Assembly: GCA_019307645.1 (NCBI GenBank)
Contig: JAFDJF010000205.1
Coordinates: forward strand, 1 to 5,640
Direction of reading: 5' to 3'
DNA: 5,640 nucleotides
From: Deltaproteobacteria bacterium
Lineage (GTDB): Bacteria > Desulfobacterota > DSM-4660 > Desulfatiglandales > Desulfatiglandaceae
The notes under the pieces were generated by a model. It ran no database searches, was not told where the DNA came from, and worked only from the letters and a program-made list of their open reading frames with translations. A program made the translations under genes and the position numbers. This document shows positions 1 through 5,640 of the stretch, in pieces (the stretch's first letter is position 1; every line of letters begins with the position of its first letter).

Positions 1-1
1 A

Positions 2-175
2 AGCGACACTTTGGCGGTCAGGGGCGTTGATCAGGGGACCCTTGACCGGCTCAAAGCGTTTTTTGAAACATGTGAAGCCGGCAGTTACGCCGGAAATGCA
101 GGCATCTCAGATGCAGCCTCTCTGGCAGAGCAGGGGGTCCAGCTGTCAAAGGATCTTGAGAAGAAGTTAAAATGA
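2..175 (+). CDS. batD: BatD-like aerotolerance protein, C-terminal end (partial)
   Basis: An open frame enters from the left edge and stops at TGA 173-175, leaving 57 residues. The visible part is a soluble, mostly helical tail. It includes RGVDQGTLDRLKAFFETCE and a later stretch rich in Ala, Leu, Lys and Glu that ends in EKKLK. The pattern 'RGVD-x3-LxRL-x5-CE-x-G-x-Y' followed by a long helix is how the C-terminal cytoplasmic part of many BatD proteins ends, as I recall the family. BatD is a membrane-anchored protein of the Bat operon, which in other bacteria is linked to aerotolerance and cell-envelope fitness. The next gene is BatE-like and starts within the stop codon of this one (ATGA), which supports the call. 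The membrane segment and the N-terminal beta domains lie outside the window. The family call is an inference from a short tail plus context. Confidence 0.68.
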   Translation, partial: SDTLAVRGVDQGTLDRLKAFFETCEAGSYAGNAGISDAASLAEQGVQLSKDLEKKLK

Positions 176-1032
176 AAATGTCTGACAAACACCGTCAATG
201 CATACATCGCAGACCCATTCTAATATCCCTTGTGGTCATGCTTTCTGTTTGGTGCCTTTTCATACTGAAAGCAAATGCATCGACCCTGGATGCCGCGCAG
301 ATTGCCGATCTTTACAGTCAGGCAAAAGGCCTGTTCCGGCAGGCCAATGAACTTGCGGCAACAGCCCCTGCTCAGGCGAAAGATCTTTACCGCAAAACTG
401 CCATGCGTTTTGAACGCATCATTCGGGAAGGCGGCATCGAAAACGGAAAACTGTATTATAATCTGGGGAATGTCTATTTCCGGATGAAGGACATCGGACG
501 TGCCATTGCCAACTATCGCCGTGCCGAGCAGTACATGCCCAATGATCCAAATCTGAAGCAGAACCTGGAATATGCCAGGGAAAAACGCCTTGATGAAATC
601 GAAGAAAAGCAGGAAACAAAGGTGTTGAAGACCCTGTTCTTCTGGCACTATGACTTGCCGACAAAGGCCCGTGTTATCATATTTACTGTTTGTTTTATGT
701 TGCTGTGGATTTTTGCCGGTGTTCGAATTTTTACAGAAAAAACATTTGTGGGCTGGTGTATCACACTGGCAGTTATACTTTCCCTTCTATTGGCCGGATC
801 CCTTGTGACAGAAGAAGTCAGCTTGAGAAAAAGTCGACCCGGGGTAATCATCAGCGCTGAAGTGGTTGCCAGAAAAGGCAACAGCGACACTTATGAGCCG
901 AGCTTCAAGGAACCTCTTCATGCCGGAACCGAATTTACGCTTATGGAGGACAGAGAAAACTGGTACCACGTTGAACTGGCTGACTCGCGCACATGCTGGA
1001 TGACTTCCAAGGACGTTGAGCTGGTGAGATGA
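172..1032 (+). CDS. batE: BatE-like TPR and SH3-domain membrane protein
   Basis: This is a 286-residue membrane protein. Residues 16-33 are a hydrophobic signal segment ending in a possible signal-peptidase site (A34-N35-A36, then Ser). Residues about 45-90 form helical repeats. A clear TPR lies at about 93-126, with the pattern LYYNLGNVYFRMKDIGRAI and then the P-N-D-P turn at about 123-126. A charged helix follows (131-150), then two membrane segments (about 167-186 and 192-212). The end (about 222-286) looks like a bacterial SH3 domain, with WYHVELADSRTCWM near its close. Signal peptide, TPR, membrane segments and SH3 in this order are typical of BatE, the last gene of many bat operons, which is linked to oxidative-stress tolerance. 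No enzyme activity is expected; a scaffold role in the periplasm is inferred. ATG 172 overlaps the upstream TGA, with a purine-rich GAGAAGAAG at 158-166. ATG 178 is an equally possible start, with little effect on the protein. Confidence 0.8.
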   Translation: MKMSDKHRQCIHRRPILISLVVMLSVWCLFILKANASTLDAAQIADLYSQAKGLFRQANELAATAPAQAKDLYRKTAMRFERIIREGGIENGKLYYNLGNVYFRMKDIGRAIANYRRAEQYMPNDPNLKQNLEYAREKRLDEIEEKQETKVLKTLFFWHYDLPTKARVIIFTVCFMLLWIFAGVRIFTEKTFVGWCITLAVILSLLLAGSLVTEEVSLRKSRPGVIISAEVVARKGNSDTYEPSFKEPLHAGTEFTLMEDRENWYHVELADSRTCWMTSKDVELVR

Positions 1033-1067
1033 ATGCTTTGTCGTAACGTGTTTTTTATAGGGAGTAC

Positions 1068-1154
1068 ATGGGTATCAATGCACCGGTAATGTCCTCAATC
1101 GGATCAAGAGCTGTGGTGGCGCGGGACCACTCAAGAAAAAGGGAGAAGTTATAA
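1068..1154 (+). CDS. Possible 28-residue small ORF after batE (doubtful)
   Basis: A short frame opens at ATG 1068 and stops at TAA 1152-1154. It is preceded by AGGGAG (1059-1064), which would be a ribosome site but lies only 3 bases from the ATG, closer than usual. The peptide starts MGINAPVMSSIGSRAVVAR and ends in a strongly basic tail (HSRKREKL). I do not recognise it. It sits between the end of the bat operon and the shared terminator, so it would be transcribed with the bat genes. It could be a real small protein, a remnant of a lost gene, or chance. The same stretch holds a weak hairpin (GTGGT 1113-1117 with ACCAC 1126-1130). Nothing else is visible between 1033 and 1168. Confidence 0.2.
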   Translation: MGINAPVMSSIGSRAVVARDHSRKREKL

Positions 1155-1168
1155 CACATGGGAAAAAC

Positions 1169-1209
1169 AAAAAAGGCAGCCTATCGCATATGATAGCTGC
1201 CTTTTTTTT
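1169..1209. terminator. Bidirectional intrinsic terminator between batE and the cold-shock gene
   Basis: GGCAGC (1175-1180) pairs with GCTGCC (1196-1201). The stem continues as TATC (1182-1185) with GATA (1192-1195), with one bulged C at 1181 and the six-base loop GCATAT. Eight T residues follow on the + strand (1202-1209), and six A residues precede the stem (1169-1174), which read as a T tract on the - strand. The hairpin therefore works in both directions. It ends the bat operon from the left and the cold-shock gene, whose stop lies 24 bases away, from the right. Confidence 0.88.
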
Positions 1210-1224
1210 GTTCAAAACAGTGAG

Positions 1225-1425
1225 CTAAATAACCGTGACATTTACTGCGGCAGGGCCTTTTTTCCCCTCCTCGATGTCAAAAGAAACTCGCTCGCCTTCA
1301 TTGAGAGACTTAAATCCGGATGAACTGATTCCTGAATAATGAACAAATACATCAGGACCATCTTCCTGCTCAATGAAACCGAAGCCTTTATTGCCGTTAA
1401 ACCACTTTACGATTCCTTCCGCCAT
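1225..1425 (-). CDS. Cold-shock-domain protein (CspA family)
   Basis: This is a 66-residue single cold-shock domain, the usual length for CspA-type nucleic-acid chaperones. These bind single-stranded RNA and DNA and melt RNA secondary structure in the cytoplasm. The family marks are all present: the start [13 protein letters not shown]1 as KGFGFI (13-18), RNP2 as VFVHY (26-30), then GFKSL (37-41) and the closing beta strand VNVTVI. RNP2 has Tyr30 where most members have Phe, which is conservative. The frame stays open upstream to about 1545, but ATG 1425 is the start: it has a strong ribosome site about 8 bases away and gives the exact family length. The gene has its own promoter and long leader and ends at a strong terminator, so it is probably transcribed alone. 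Which csp paralogue it is, and whether cold induces it, cannot be told from sequence. Confidence 0.96.
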   Translation of the reverse strand: MAEGIVKWFNGNKGFGFIEQEDGPDVFVHYSGISSSGFKSLNEGERVSFDIEEGKKGPAAVNVTVI

Positions 1426-1563
1426 TGGGCTGACCTCCTTTCTTTGAATTTTTTGCTTATAAAATTCAGGTCGCCGTTCTGGCAAAGGAAATAACCCTTG
1501 GTACAGCGTACAACCTGCAAAAAAGATAAAAACACGTCCCACCAAATTTTTTTTAGGAACGAG
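1426..1563 (-). promoter_or_regulatory. Long 5' leader of the cold-shock gene
   Basis: If transcription starts about 7 bases after the -10 box, near position 1563, the leader is about 137 bases long. It is AT-rich in its first half, with an A8 run beside TTT at about 1545-1555, and holds a small hairpin (GTAC-GCT-GTAC, 1501-1511). cspA-type genes commonly carry long leaders whose fold controls translation and RNA stability with temperature. A similar role here is inferred from length and gene identity only. I see no clear match to the enterobacterial cold box. Confidence 0.5.
1433..1439 (-). promoter_or_regulatory. Strong ribosome binding site of the cold-shock gene
   Basis: The - strand reads AGGAGGT here, a near-perfect match to the anti-Shine-Dalgarno, about 7-8 bases before ATG 1425. 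This decides the start of the cold-shock gene against the longer open frame upstream. Confidence 0.9.
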
Positions 1564-1569
1564 AGGGTA

Positions 1570-1597
1570 ATTTTAAGCATATAAATTCTAATGTCAA
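1570..1597 (-). promoter_or_regulatory. Sigma-70-type promoter of the cold-shock gene
   Basis: On the - strand, TTGACA (1597-1592) is a perfect -35 box. After a 16-base spacer comes TAAAAT (1575-1570), which matches five of six positions of TATAAT. The surroundings are AT-rich. The only gene downstream is the cold-shock gene. The expected start of transcription is near 1563. Confidence 0.8.
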
Positions 1598-1600
1598 GCC

Positions 1601-1647
1601 AAAAAACAGCACCCGGGGAGTCAGTGCACTTTTTTTTAAAAGTGTGC
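1601..1647 (-). terminator. Weak hairpins after the dehydratase-like gene, possible terminator
   Basis: Two structures lie between the end of the dehydratase-like gene and the cold-shock promoter. The first is a 7-bp stem, CACTTTT (1627-1633) with AAAAGTG (1638-1644), around a 4-base loop. It has no T tract after it on the - strand. The second pairs only four bases (GCAC 1624-1627 with GTGC 1609-1612) but is followed on the - strand by TGTTTTTT (1608-1601). Either could weakly end the valS-to-dehydratase transcript. Neither is a classic terminator, so some read-through into the cold-shock gene is likely. Confidence 0.3.
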
Positions 1648-1677
1648 AATAAGCCATGAGGAGGGCAAAAGCGAACC

Positions 1678-2661
1678 CTAATTCTGTTTTTTCCCCTTCA
1701 ACATCTCCACAAAGGTCTCCATGCGCAAGGACGTGCGTCCGTCGACCTGGCCCGGCCGGTCCCCTTCCAGGGTGAGTACGGGTATGCTTAAGTCTTTCTT
1801 GATAATAATATCGTAAATCTGCCTGTAGCAGAAGGTCTGGGTGTAATGGATCAGGCCGTCCAACTGACGTTCCCTGACTGCCTGTTCAATGTCTCTGAGC
1901 CTGCCGTTAATATCATAGGGATAGGTATATTCCAGGTATTGGTCAACAATATCCTCGTGGTCGTAAGGCATGCTGAACTGCCGCTGTACTTCATTAAACA
2001 CGACCCTTGCGCCCAGTGATTCAAAAAATTCATGAAACCGGTTGAAAATGGGGGGGACACCGAGGTAGCCAAGACGGATTTCACCTTTCATGGGCGTCCT
2101 TTTTTCTGCCATAGAAAGAAACTGATCCAGATCTTTTTCGAAACTTTCCGGGTCGCCGTTAAAATCAGAGCTGCTCACCAGGAAGAGGTGGTTTTCCGAT
2201 CCGGTAACTACATTTTCGCGCCATGTCAGTCGGTCCAGCCTCTTAAGTTTATCCCTGATTCTGTCCAGCCTCGACTTTGTTTTTTTTATCTCATTCCATG
2301 TGGTCGCCAGGCCCTGTCTGAGTCTGTCCATCTGAGTCCACAGGGCCGCCCTTTCCCGGTTCAGGGGATATTCAAAAGAAATAACATTTACACCCCTTCG
2401 TGCAAGTAATTCGCCAAGCACTATGGTGTTGCTGCAATCACCGCCGGTTACGGCAATTACGTGTTTGATGTCATGGTTAATGACCGTAGAATGGATTCCT
2501 TTGATCCAGGCACATGTGTTGTGTGAAAAACCCGCAGCCTCGGCCTGAGACACGAGTTTTCGGGGGTTGCCGGAGGTGATAAACAGATTGTTGAGATCCA
2601 CCGGCTTGAGCCCCGCGGAAAAGACTATTTCCACAGGAACAGTGGCTGTGATTCCAATCAC
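1678..2661 (-). CDS. Compact 2-hydroxyacyl-CoA dehydratase D-subunit-like Fe-S protein
   Basis: This 327-residue protein belongs to the family of 2-hydroxyacyl-CoA dehydratase and benzoyl-CoA reductase subunits (HgdB/BcrB/BcrC type, Pfam PF06050). The start, IGITATVPVEIVFSAGLKPV (2-21), is the family's N-terminal strand and helix. It has exactly three cysteines, all at family positions: C50 (NTCAWIKG), C76 (GGDCSNT) and C278 (TFCYRQ). These would bind one [4Fe-4S] cluster. Near the end, EGDRPGQVDGRTSLRMETF (299-317) fits the usual closing motif. Residues 120-145 form a charged helix. At 327 residues it is shorter than the usual 370-420, mostly at the N-terminus. Characterised members work as pairs fed by an ATP-dependent activase; neither is visible here, so substrate and reaction are unknown. 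The start is GTG 2661, overlapping the phosphatase stop (GTGA), with GGAGG about 10 bases upstream. It could be a reductase-like orphan rather than a true dehydratase. Confidence 0.85.
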   Translation of the reverse strand: MIGITATVPVEIVFSAGLKPVDLNNLFITSGNPRKLVSQAEAAGFSHNTCAWIKGIHSTVINHDIKHVIAVTGGDCSNTIVLGELLARRGVNVISFEYPLNRERAALWTQMDRLRQGLATTWNEIKKTKSRLDRIRDKLKRLDRLTWRENVVTGSENHLFLVSSSDFNGDPESFEKDLDQFLSMAEKRTPMKGEIRLGYLGVPPIFNRFHEFFESLGARVVFNEVQRQFSMPYDHEDIVDQYLEYTYPYDINGRLRDIEQAVRERQLDGLIHYTQTFCYRQIYDIIIKKDLSIPVLTLEGDRPGQVDGRTSLRMETFVEMLKGKKQN

Positions 2662-3314
2662 GATACACAGGCCTCCACTGAATGGAATTTTTGTTCGGGG
2701 AGTTCCAGGCAGGTTAATCTGTTGCCGTACACGGCACCGGTATCGAGGCCGATCTTGTTTTCCATGATCAGGGGCTCATTGAAAGGCGTATGACCGAAAA
2801 TGACCTTTTTCCCGAAATCATAATCAGAGTAGATAAAGGTTGTCCGGATCCACAGCATATCATCCTCTGTTTGCTTTTCAATGGCCAGGTCCGGTTTGAA
2901 GCCTGCGTGGACAATGTAGTATTCGTCCAGCTCTATGTATAATTTCAAGGACTCGAAAAAGGCCATGTGGTCAGAAGGAATCGAGGATTCATCATCCTGA
3001 GATCCGCGCGGCCCATAACTTTCCAGTGTCTTCCATCCACCGTTTACAAGGAACATTTCGCGATTTTTGCCTGAAAGAAAATCCAGGAACATGGCCTCGT
3101 GATTACCCTTAAGGCATCCAACCCGGGATGAACGTCTGGTGAGGTCCAGGATGTAATTCACAACACCTTTTGGGTCTTCGCCCCTGTCGATGTAATCGCC
3201 CAGGAATATCAGGGTGTCTTTGTCCTGGGACCAGGCGATTTTATCCATGAGCCTTTTCAGCATGTCCAGGCAGCCGTGAATGTCTCCAACAATGAAGGTC
3301 TTTGCGTTGATCAT
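2658..3314 (-). CDS. PPP-family metallophosphatase (PrpA/ApaH-like)
   Basis: This is a 218-residue phosphoesterase with all the metal-binding and catalytic motifs of the PPP superfamily: GDIHG (10-14), GDYIDRG (39-45), GNHE (70-73), HAGF (136-139), FGHTP (173-177) and a closing DTGAVYG (191-197). These bind two metal ions, often Mn or Fe with Zn, and cleave phosphate esters. Length and motifs match bacterial Ser/Thr phosphatases such as PrpA and phage lambda phosphatase. ApaH (diadenosine tetraphosphatase) has related motifs but is longer, about 280 residues, so a protein or small-molecule phosphatase is the safer call. No signal peptide is seen, so it should be cytoplasmic. ATG 3314 is the only plausible start because an in-frame TAA lies 18 bases upstream. 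No good Shine-Dalgarno precedes it, so translation may be weak. The stop overlaps the next gene's GTG. The 64 bases between nadC and this gene hold no clear promoter or terminator. Confidence 0.92.
   Translation of the reverse strand: MINAKTFIVGDIHGCLDMLKRLMDKIAWSQDKDTLIFLGDYIDRGEDPKGVVNYILDLTRRSSRVGCLKGNHEAMFLDFLSGKNREMFLVNGGWKTLESYGPRGSQDDESSIPSDHMAFFESLKLYIELDEYYIVHAGFKPDLAIEKQTEDDMLWIRTTFIYSDYDFGKKVIFGHTPFNEPLIMENKIGLDTGAVYGNRLTCLELPEQKFHSVEACVS
2672..2676 (-). promoter_or_regulatory. Ribosome binding site supporting the GTG start of the dehydratase-like gene
   Basis: GGAGG on the - strand lies 10 bases before GTG 2661, inside the end of the phosphatase gene. It supports a GTG start and translational coupling between the two genes. 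Confidence 0.7.
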
Positions 3315-3378
3315 CAGGTTATTAGAAGAGAATTAAGATATGTGAGTCCGTGGTTTTTTCAGCAACCAGTAACCATCC

Positions 3379-4221
3379 CTATTCACCAACAATTTCCAGA
3401 CTGAAGTCAGCCGCCTTTGGCGAATGGGTCAAGGCGCCTACTGAGATTAGATCGACCCCGGTGTTTGCCACACCTTTAATTGTATCCAGGGTTATACCGC
3501 CTGAGGCCTCGACCACGGCCTTTCCTTTTACCCTGTCTGCAGCCTTTGCCATCTGCTTGAGGTCCATATTATCGAGCATAATAATATCCGCCCCCGCTTC
3601 CAATGCCGCTTCTACGCCTTCAAGGTCTTCTACTTCTACTTCCACTTTCAATGTATGAGGGGCATTTTCTCTGGCCAGTTTTACGGCCTTTGTAATGGAA
3701 CCCGCCGCTGCAATATGATTGTCTTTGATTAAGATCATGTCATAAAGGCCGAATCGATGGTTGGTTCCGCCTCCTGTCCTGACCGCATATTTATCCAGCC
3801 ACCTGTGTCCGGGGACAGTCTTCCGCGTGTCCAGGATTCGTACCTTTGAGGACCCGGCCTTTTCCACATACTGTCTTGTCAGGGTTGCAATCCCGCTCAT
3901 GCGCTGGAGGAAGTTGAGTGCGGTCCGCTCTCCTTTCAGGATGAGTGCGAGTGAACCGGTGATAAGGCATACTTTTTCTCCTGCCGGAACGAGATCCCCT
4001 TCCTTAAAATATTCTTCAAATTCGATCTGCGAACCCAGCTCTTTGAACACCTGCTCAAAGACGGGCATCCCGGCCAGCACCAGGTCCTCACGCGCAAGGA
4101 GTCCGGCTGTCCCTCTCATTTCAGGACTGATAACTGCATCCGTTGTCATATCTCCTTCCCCCAGGTCTTCTTCAAGGGCAAAACGGATGATCTGTTTTAT
4201 AAGGGGGTTTTGTTCAATCAT
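3379..4221 (-). CDS. nadC: Nicotinate-nucleotide pyrophosphorylase (quinolinate phosphoribosyltransferase)
   Basis: NadC (EC 2.4.2.19) turns quinolinate and PRPP into nicotinate mononucleotide, CO2 and pyrophosphate, the step where de novo NAD synthesis joins the salvage route. The protein has 280 residues, the normal length. Residues 1-110 form the N-terminal open-faced domain and the rest an alpha/beta barrel. Active-site motifs are intact: ERTALNFLQ (98-106), DTRKTVPGHR (131-140), VRTGGGTNHR (147-156), ILIKDNH (163-169, Lys166), the EVEVE stretch (194-198), MLDN (215-218), EASGGI (238-243) and SVGALTHS (260-267). ATG 4221 lies 4 bases after the valS stop, with only a weak GAG as ribosome site, so it is probably coupled to valS. 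nadA and nadB are not in the window. Confidence 0.97.
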   Translation of the reverse strand: MIEQNPLIKQIIRFALEEDLGEGDMTTDAVISPEMRGTAGLLAREDLVLAGMPVFEQVFKELGSQIEFEEYFKEGDLVPAGEKVCLITGSLALILKGERTALNFLQRMSGIATLTRQYVEKAGSSKVRILDTRKTVPGHRWLDKYAVRTGGGTNHRFGLYDMILIKDNHIAAAGSITKAVKLARENAPHTLKVEVEVEDLEGVEAALEAGADIIMLDNMDLKQMAKAADRVKGKAVVEASGGITLDTIKGVANTGVDLISVGALTHSPKAADFSLEIVGE

Positions 4222-4225
4222 CGAA

Positions 4226-5640
4226 TTACTCGAAAAATGACAGATTTTGATTCAGCTTGTCCAGCTTGAGGGACAGGGCTTCGACCTTTTCTTTAACCTT
4301 TGCCACTATATCAGCCGGGGCCTTTTCAAGAAAGTCCTGATTTGAGAGTTTCCTGTCAGAGGTTGAAATCTCTTTTTCGATCTTTTTGATTTCTTTTCCA
4401 AGCCTTTTTCTTTCCTCATCAAAGTCCAGCAATCCTTTCAGGAGCACGTGCACCTGGTTCTCACCGAAAAGCGCGGTTGCAGAAGCCTCCGGCTTGGGAA
4501 CACCGGATGCAACGGATGCGTCGTCAACCTTGGCAAGCGTCTTAATGTGATCCAGATTGCGGCTGACAATTTCAGATGTCTTTTCGCCGGCCATATCAAG
4601 GACAACAGTGACTCCCTTTGAAGGAGGAATGTTCATCTCTCCACGGATGTTGCGGATTCCGGTGATGGCCCCCATTACGAGTTCCATCTCTTTGATGGCG
4701 TCGTTATCGTCCATGAAATCATCAGGTTTGGGGAATTCAGCAATCATGATGCTGGATTCGTTTCCGGGCAGTTTATGCCATATTTCTTCTGTCACAAAAG
4801 GCATAAAAGGGTGTAAAAGTTTCAGAGAGGCCAGGAGCGCCTCCTGAACGGTTGCCCTCGTGGTGTTTTTCAGTACTTCATCATCGCCGTAAAGCCCCTG
4901 TTTCGCCATCTCAAGATACCAGTCACAAAGTTCGTGCCAGATGAACTGATAGCAGAGTCCGGCAGCGTCGTTGAAGCGGTAGCTCTCCAATGCCTGCGCC
5001 ACATCTGTACTGACCTGACCGAGCCTTGTCAGTATCCAGCGATCAGGGAGAGTATATCTGCTGCGGTCACTTTCTGCAGCGGCATCGTCTTCCAGATTCA
5101 TCAGCGCGAATCTGGCGGCGTTCCAGATCTTGTTTACAAAATGACGATAGCCTTCGATCCTTTCTTCAGAGAGTTTGATGTCCCTGCCCTGTGCTGCCAG
5201 GGCGGCCAGGGTAAAACGGAAGGCGTCTGTCCCGAACTCATCCATTACGTCGAGAGGGTCAATGACGTTGCCTTTGGACTTGCTCATCTTTTTACCTTCC
5301 GCATCTCTGACAAGGGCGTGGATATAGACATCTGTAAAGGGAATATCTTCCATAAAGTGTATCCCCATCATCATCATCCTGGCCACCCAGAAGAAAAGGA
5401 TGTCAAAACCGGTAATAAGAACCGACGTGGGATAAAAGGTCGTGAGCTCATCGGTTTTATCAGGCCAGCCCAGCGTGGAAAAAGGCCACAGGGCCGAGCT
5501 GAACCACGTATCAAGGACATCTGTTTCCTGATCAAGGTTTGAACTCCGGCAGGATGTACAATTCTTCGGCGCTTCCTTGGCCACATGGACCTCCCCGCAT
5601 TCCCGGCAGTACCATGCAGGGATGCGGTGTCCCCACCAGA
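4226..5640 (-). CDS. valS: Valyl-tRNA synthetase, C-terminal part (5' end outside window)
   Basis: ValS (EC 6.1.1.9) attaches valine to tRNA-Val. The gene runs off the right edge, and 470 C-terminal residues are visible, about half of the usual 880-950. The fragment begins WWGHRIPAWYC, a ValRS signature. It continues with a zinc-ribbon-like insertion carrying C11, C14, C27 and C30, which is present in some bacterial ValRS and absent from E. coli. Next are DVLDTWFSSALWPFSTLGWP (39-58) and the class I signature KMSKS (117-121), which holds the ATP. The anticodon-binding helical domain follows (about 190-340). The last 68 residues form the coiled-coil arm (LGKEIKKIEKEIS and LSLKLDKLNQNL) that contacts the tRNA elbow. 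The GTG and ATG codons near 5584 are internal, since the ValRS sequence continues upstream of them. The editing (CP1) domain and HIGH motif are outside the window. It is first in the visible operon, followed by nadC after 4 bases. Confidence 0.97.
   Translation of the reverse strand, partial: WWGHRIPAWYCRECGEVHVAKEAPKNCTSCRSSNLDQETDVLDTWFSSALWPFSTLGWPDKTDELTTFYPTSVLITGFDILFFWVARMMMMGIHFMEDIPFTDVYIHALVRDAEGKKMSKSKGNVIDPLDVMDEFGTDAFRFTLAALAAQGRDIKLSEERIEGYRHFVNKIWNAARFALMNLEDDAAAESDRSRYTLPDRWILTRLGQVSTDVAQALESYRFNDAAGLCYQFIWHELCDWYLEMAKQGLYGDDEVLKNTTRATVQEALLASLKLLHPFMPFVTEEIWHKLPGNESSIMIAEFPKPDDFMDDNDAIKEMELVMGAITGIRNIRGEMNIPPSKGVTVVLDMAGEKTSEIVSRNLDHIKTLAKVDDASVASGVPKPEASATALFGENQVHVLLKGLLDFDEERKRLGKEIKKIEKEISTSDRKLSNQDFLEKAPADIVAKVKEKVEALSLKLDKLNQNLSFFE

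Noticed and set aside
220..648. Open frame of 142 codons on the - strand opposite batE
   Set aside because: It is antisense to the TPR part of batE and has no ribosome site or family resemblance.
1157..1195. Eleven-codon frame starting at ATG 1158 through the terminator
   Set aside because: It reads through the terminator hairpin, is very short, and its apparent composition comes from the A tract and stem bases.
1426..1545. In-frame N-terminal extension of the cold-shock protein, starting from a TTG codon
   Set aside because: The cold-shock domain family starts at MAEG/KWFN-type sequences, and AGGAGGT sits right before ATG 1425. The extension has no ribosome site and is better explained as the leader RNA.
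3315..3378. Possible promoter or terminator in the gap between nadC and the phosphatase
   Set aside because: Only a short TGGTT/AACCA pairing and a partial TTGCTG-like -35 are visible, with no good -10 at proper spacing and no T tract after a GC-rich stem.
3761..4240. Open frame of 159 codons on the + strand opposite nadC
   Set aside because: It is antisense to a perfectly conserved nadC. The translated product is Ser/Pro/Arg-rich with no recognisable domain, as expected for a shadow frame.
4934..5542. Open frame of 202 codons on the + strand opposite valS
   Set aside because: It lies wholly inside the valS coding region, whose catalytic motifs are intact. The antisense product shows no family features.
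5582..5584. Start of a shorter valS at an internal GTG
   Set aside because: The frame continues upstream into WWGHRIPAWYC and the first Cys pair of the zinc ribbon, so this codon is internal and the gene is cut by the window edge.

Overview
This window is ordinary chromosomal sequence from a bacterium of about 50% GC. It most likely comes from an anaerobic member of the Desulfobacterota (the former Deltaproteobacteria). This rests on the mix of genes seen: a Bat (aerotolerance) operon ending in a BatE-like TPR/SH3 protein, a 2-hydroxyacyl-CoA dehydratase-type iron-sulfur protein, and a valyl-tRNA synthetase with a zinc-ribbon insertion. The lineage is an inference from protein style, not from a marker gene. 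I see no mobile element, CRISPR array, tRNA or rRNA, and no sign of recent transfer.

The layout is two converging blocks. On the left (1-1032, + strand) is the end of a bat operon: the last 57 codons of a BatD-like protein, overlapping by 3 bases the start of a membrane protein with TPR repeats, two membrane segments and an SH3-like end (BatE-like). After it come about 140 bases holding at most one tiny candidate ORF, then a strong hairpin with T tracts on both sides (1169-1209). This hairpin can end transcription from both directions.

Everything to the right is on the - strand. In order of transcription (right to left) these are valS (5' end outside the window), nadC (4 bases after valS), a PPP-family metallophosphatase (64 bases after nadC), a compact 2-hydroxyacyl-CoA dehydratase D-subunit-like protein (GTGA overlap with the phosphatase), and a single cold-shock-domain gene. 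The first four are packed like an operon, although the 64-base gap before the phosphatase leaves room for a break. The cold-shock gene has its own near-consensus promoter (TTGACA, 16 bases, TAAAAT). It also has a leader of about 137 bases, a design typical of cspA-type genes.

valS charges tRNA-Val, nadC makes nicotinate mononucleotide for NAD synthesis, and the phosphatase probably removes phosphate from a protein or a dinucleotide. The dehydratase-like protein keeps the three cysteines expected to hold one [4Fe-4S] cluster, but neither a partner subunit nor the ATP-dependent activator is in the window. That orphan protein, coupled in translation to a phosphatase, is the least explained part of the region and the most worthwhile lead. 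I did not find convincing evidence for a wholly new system.
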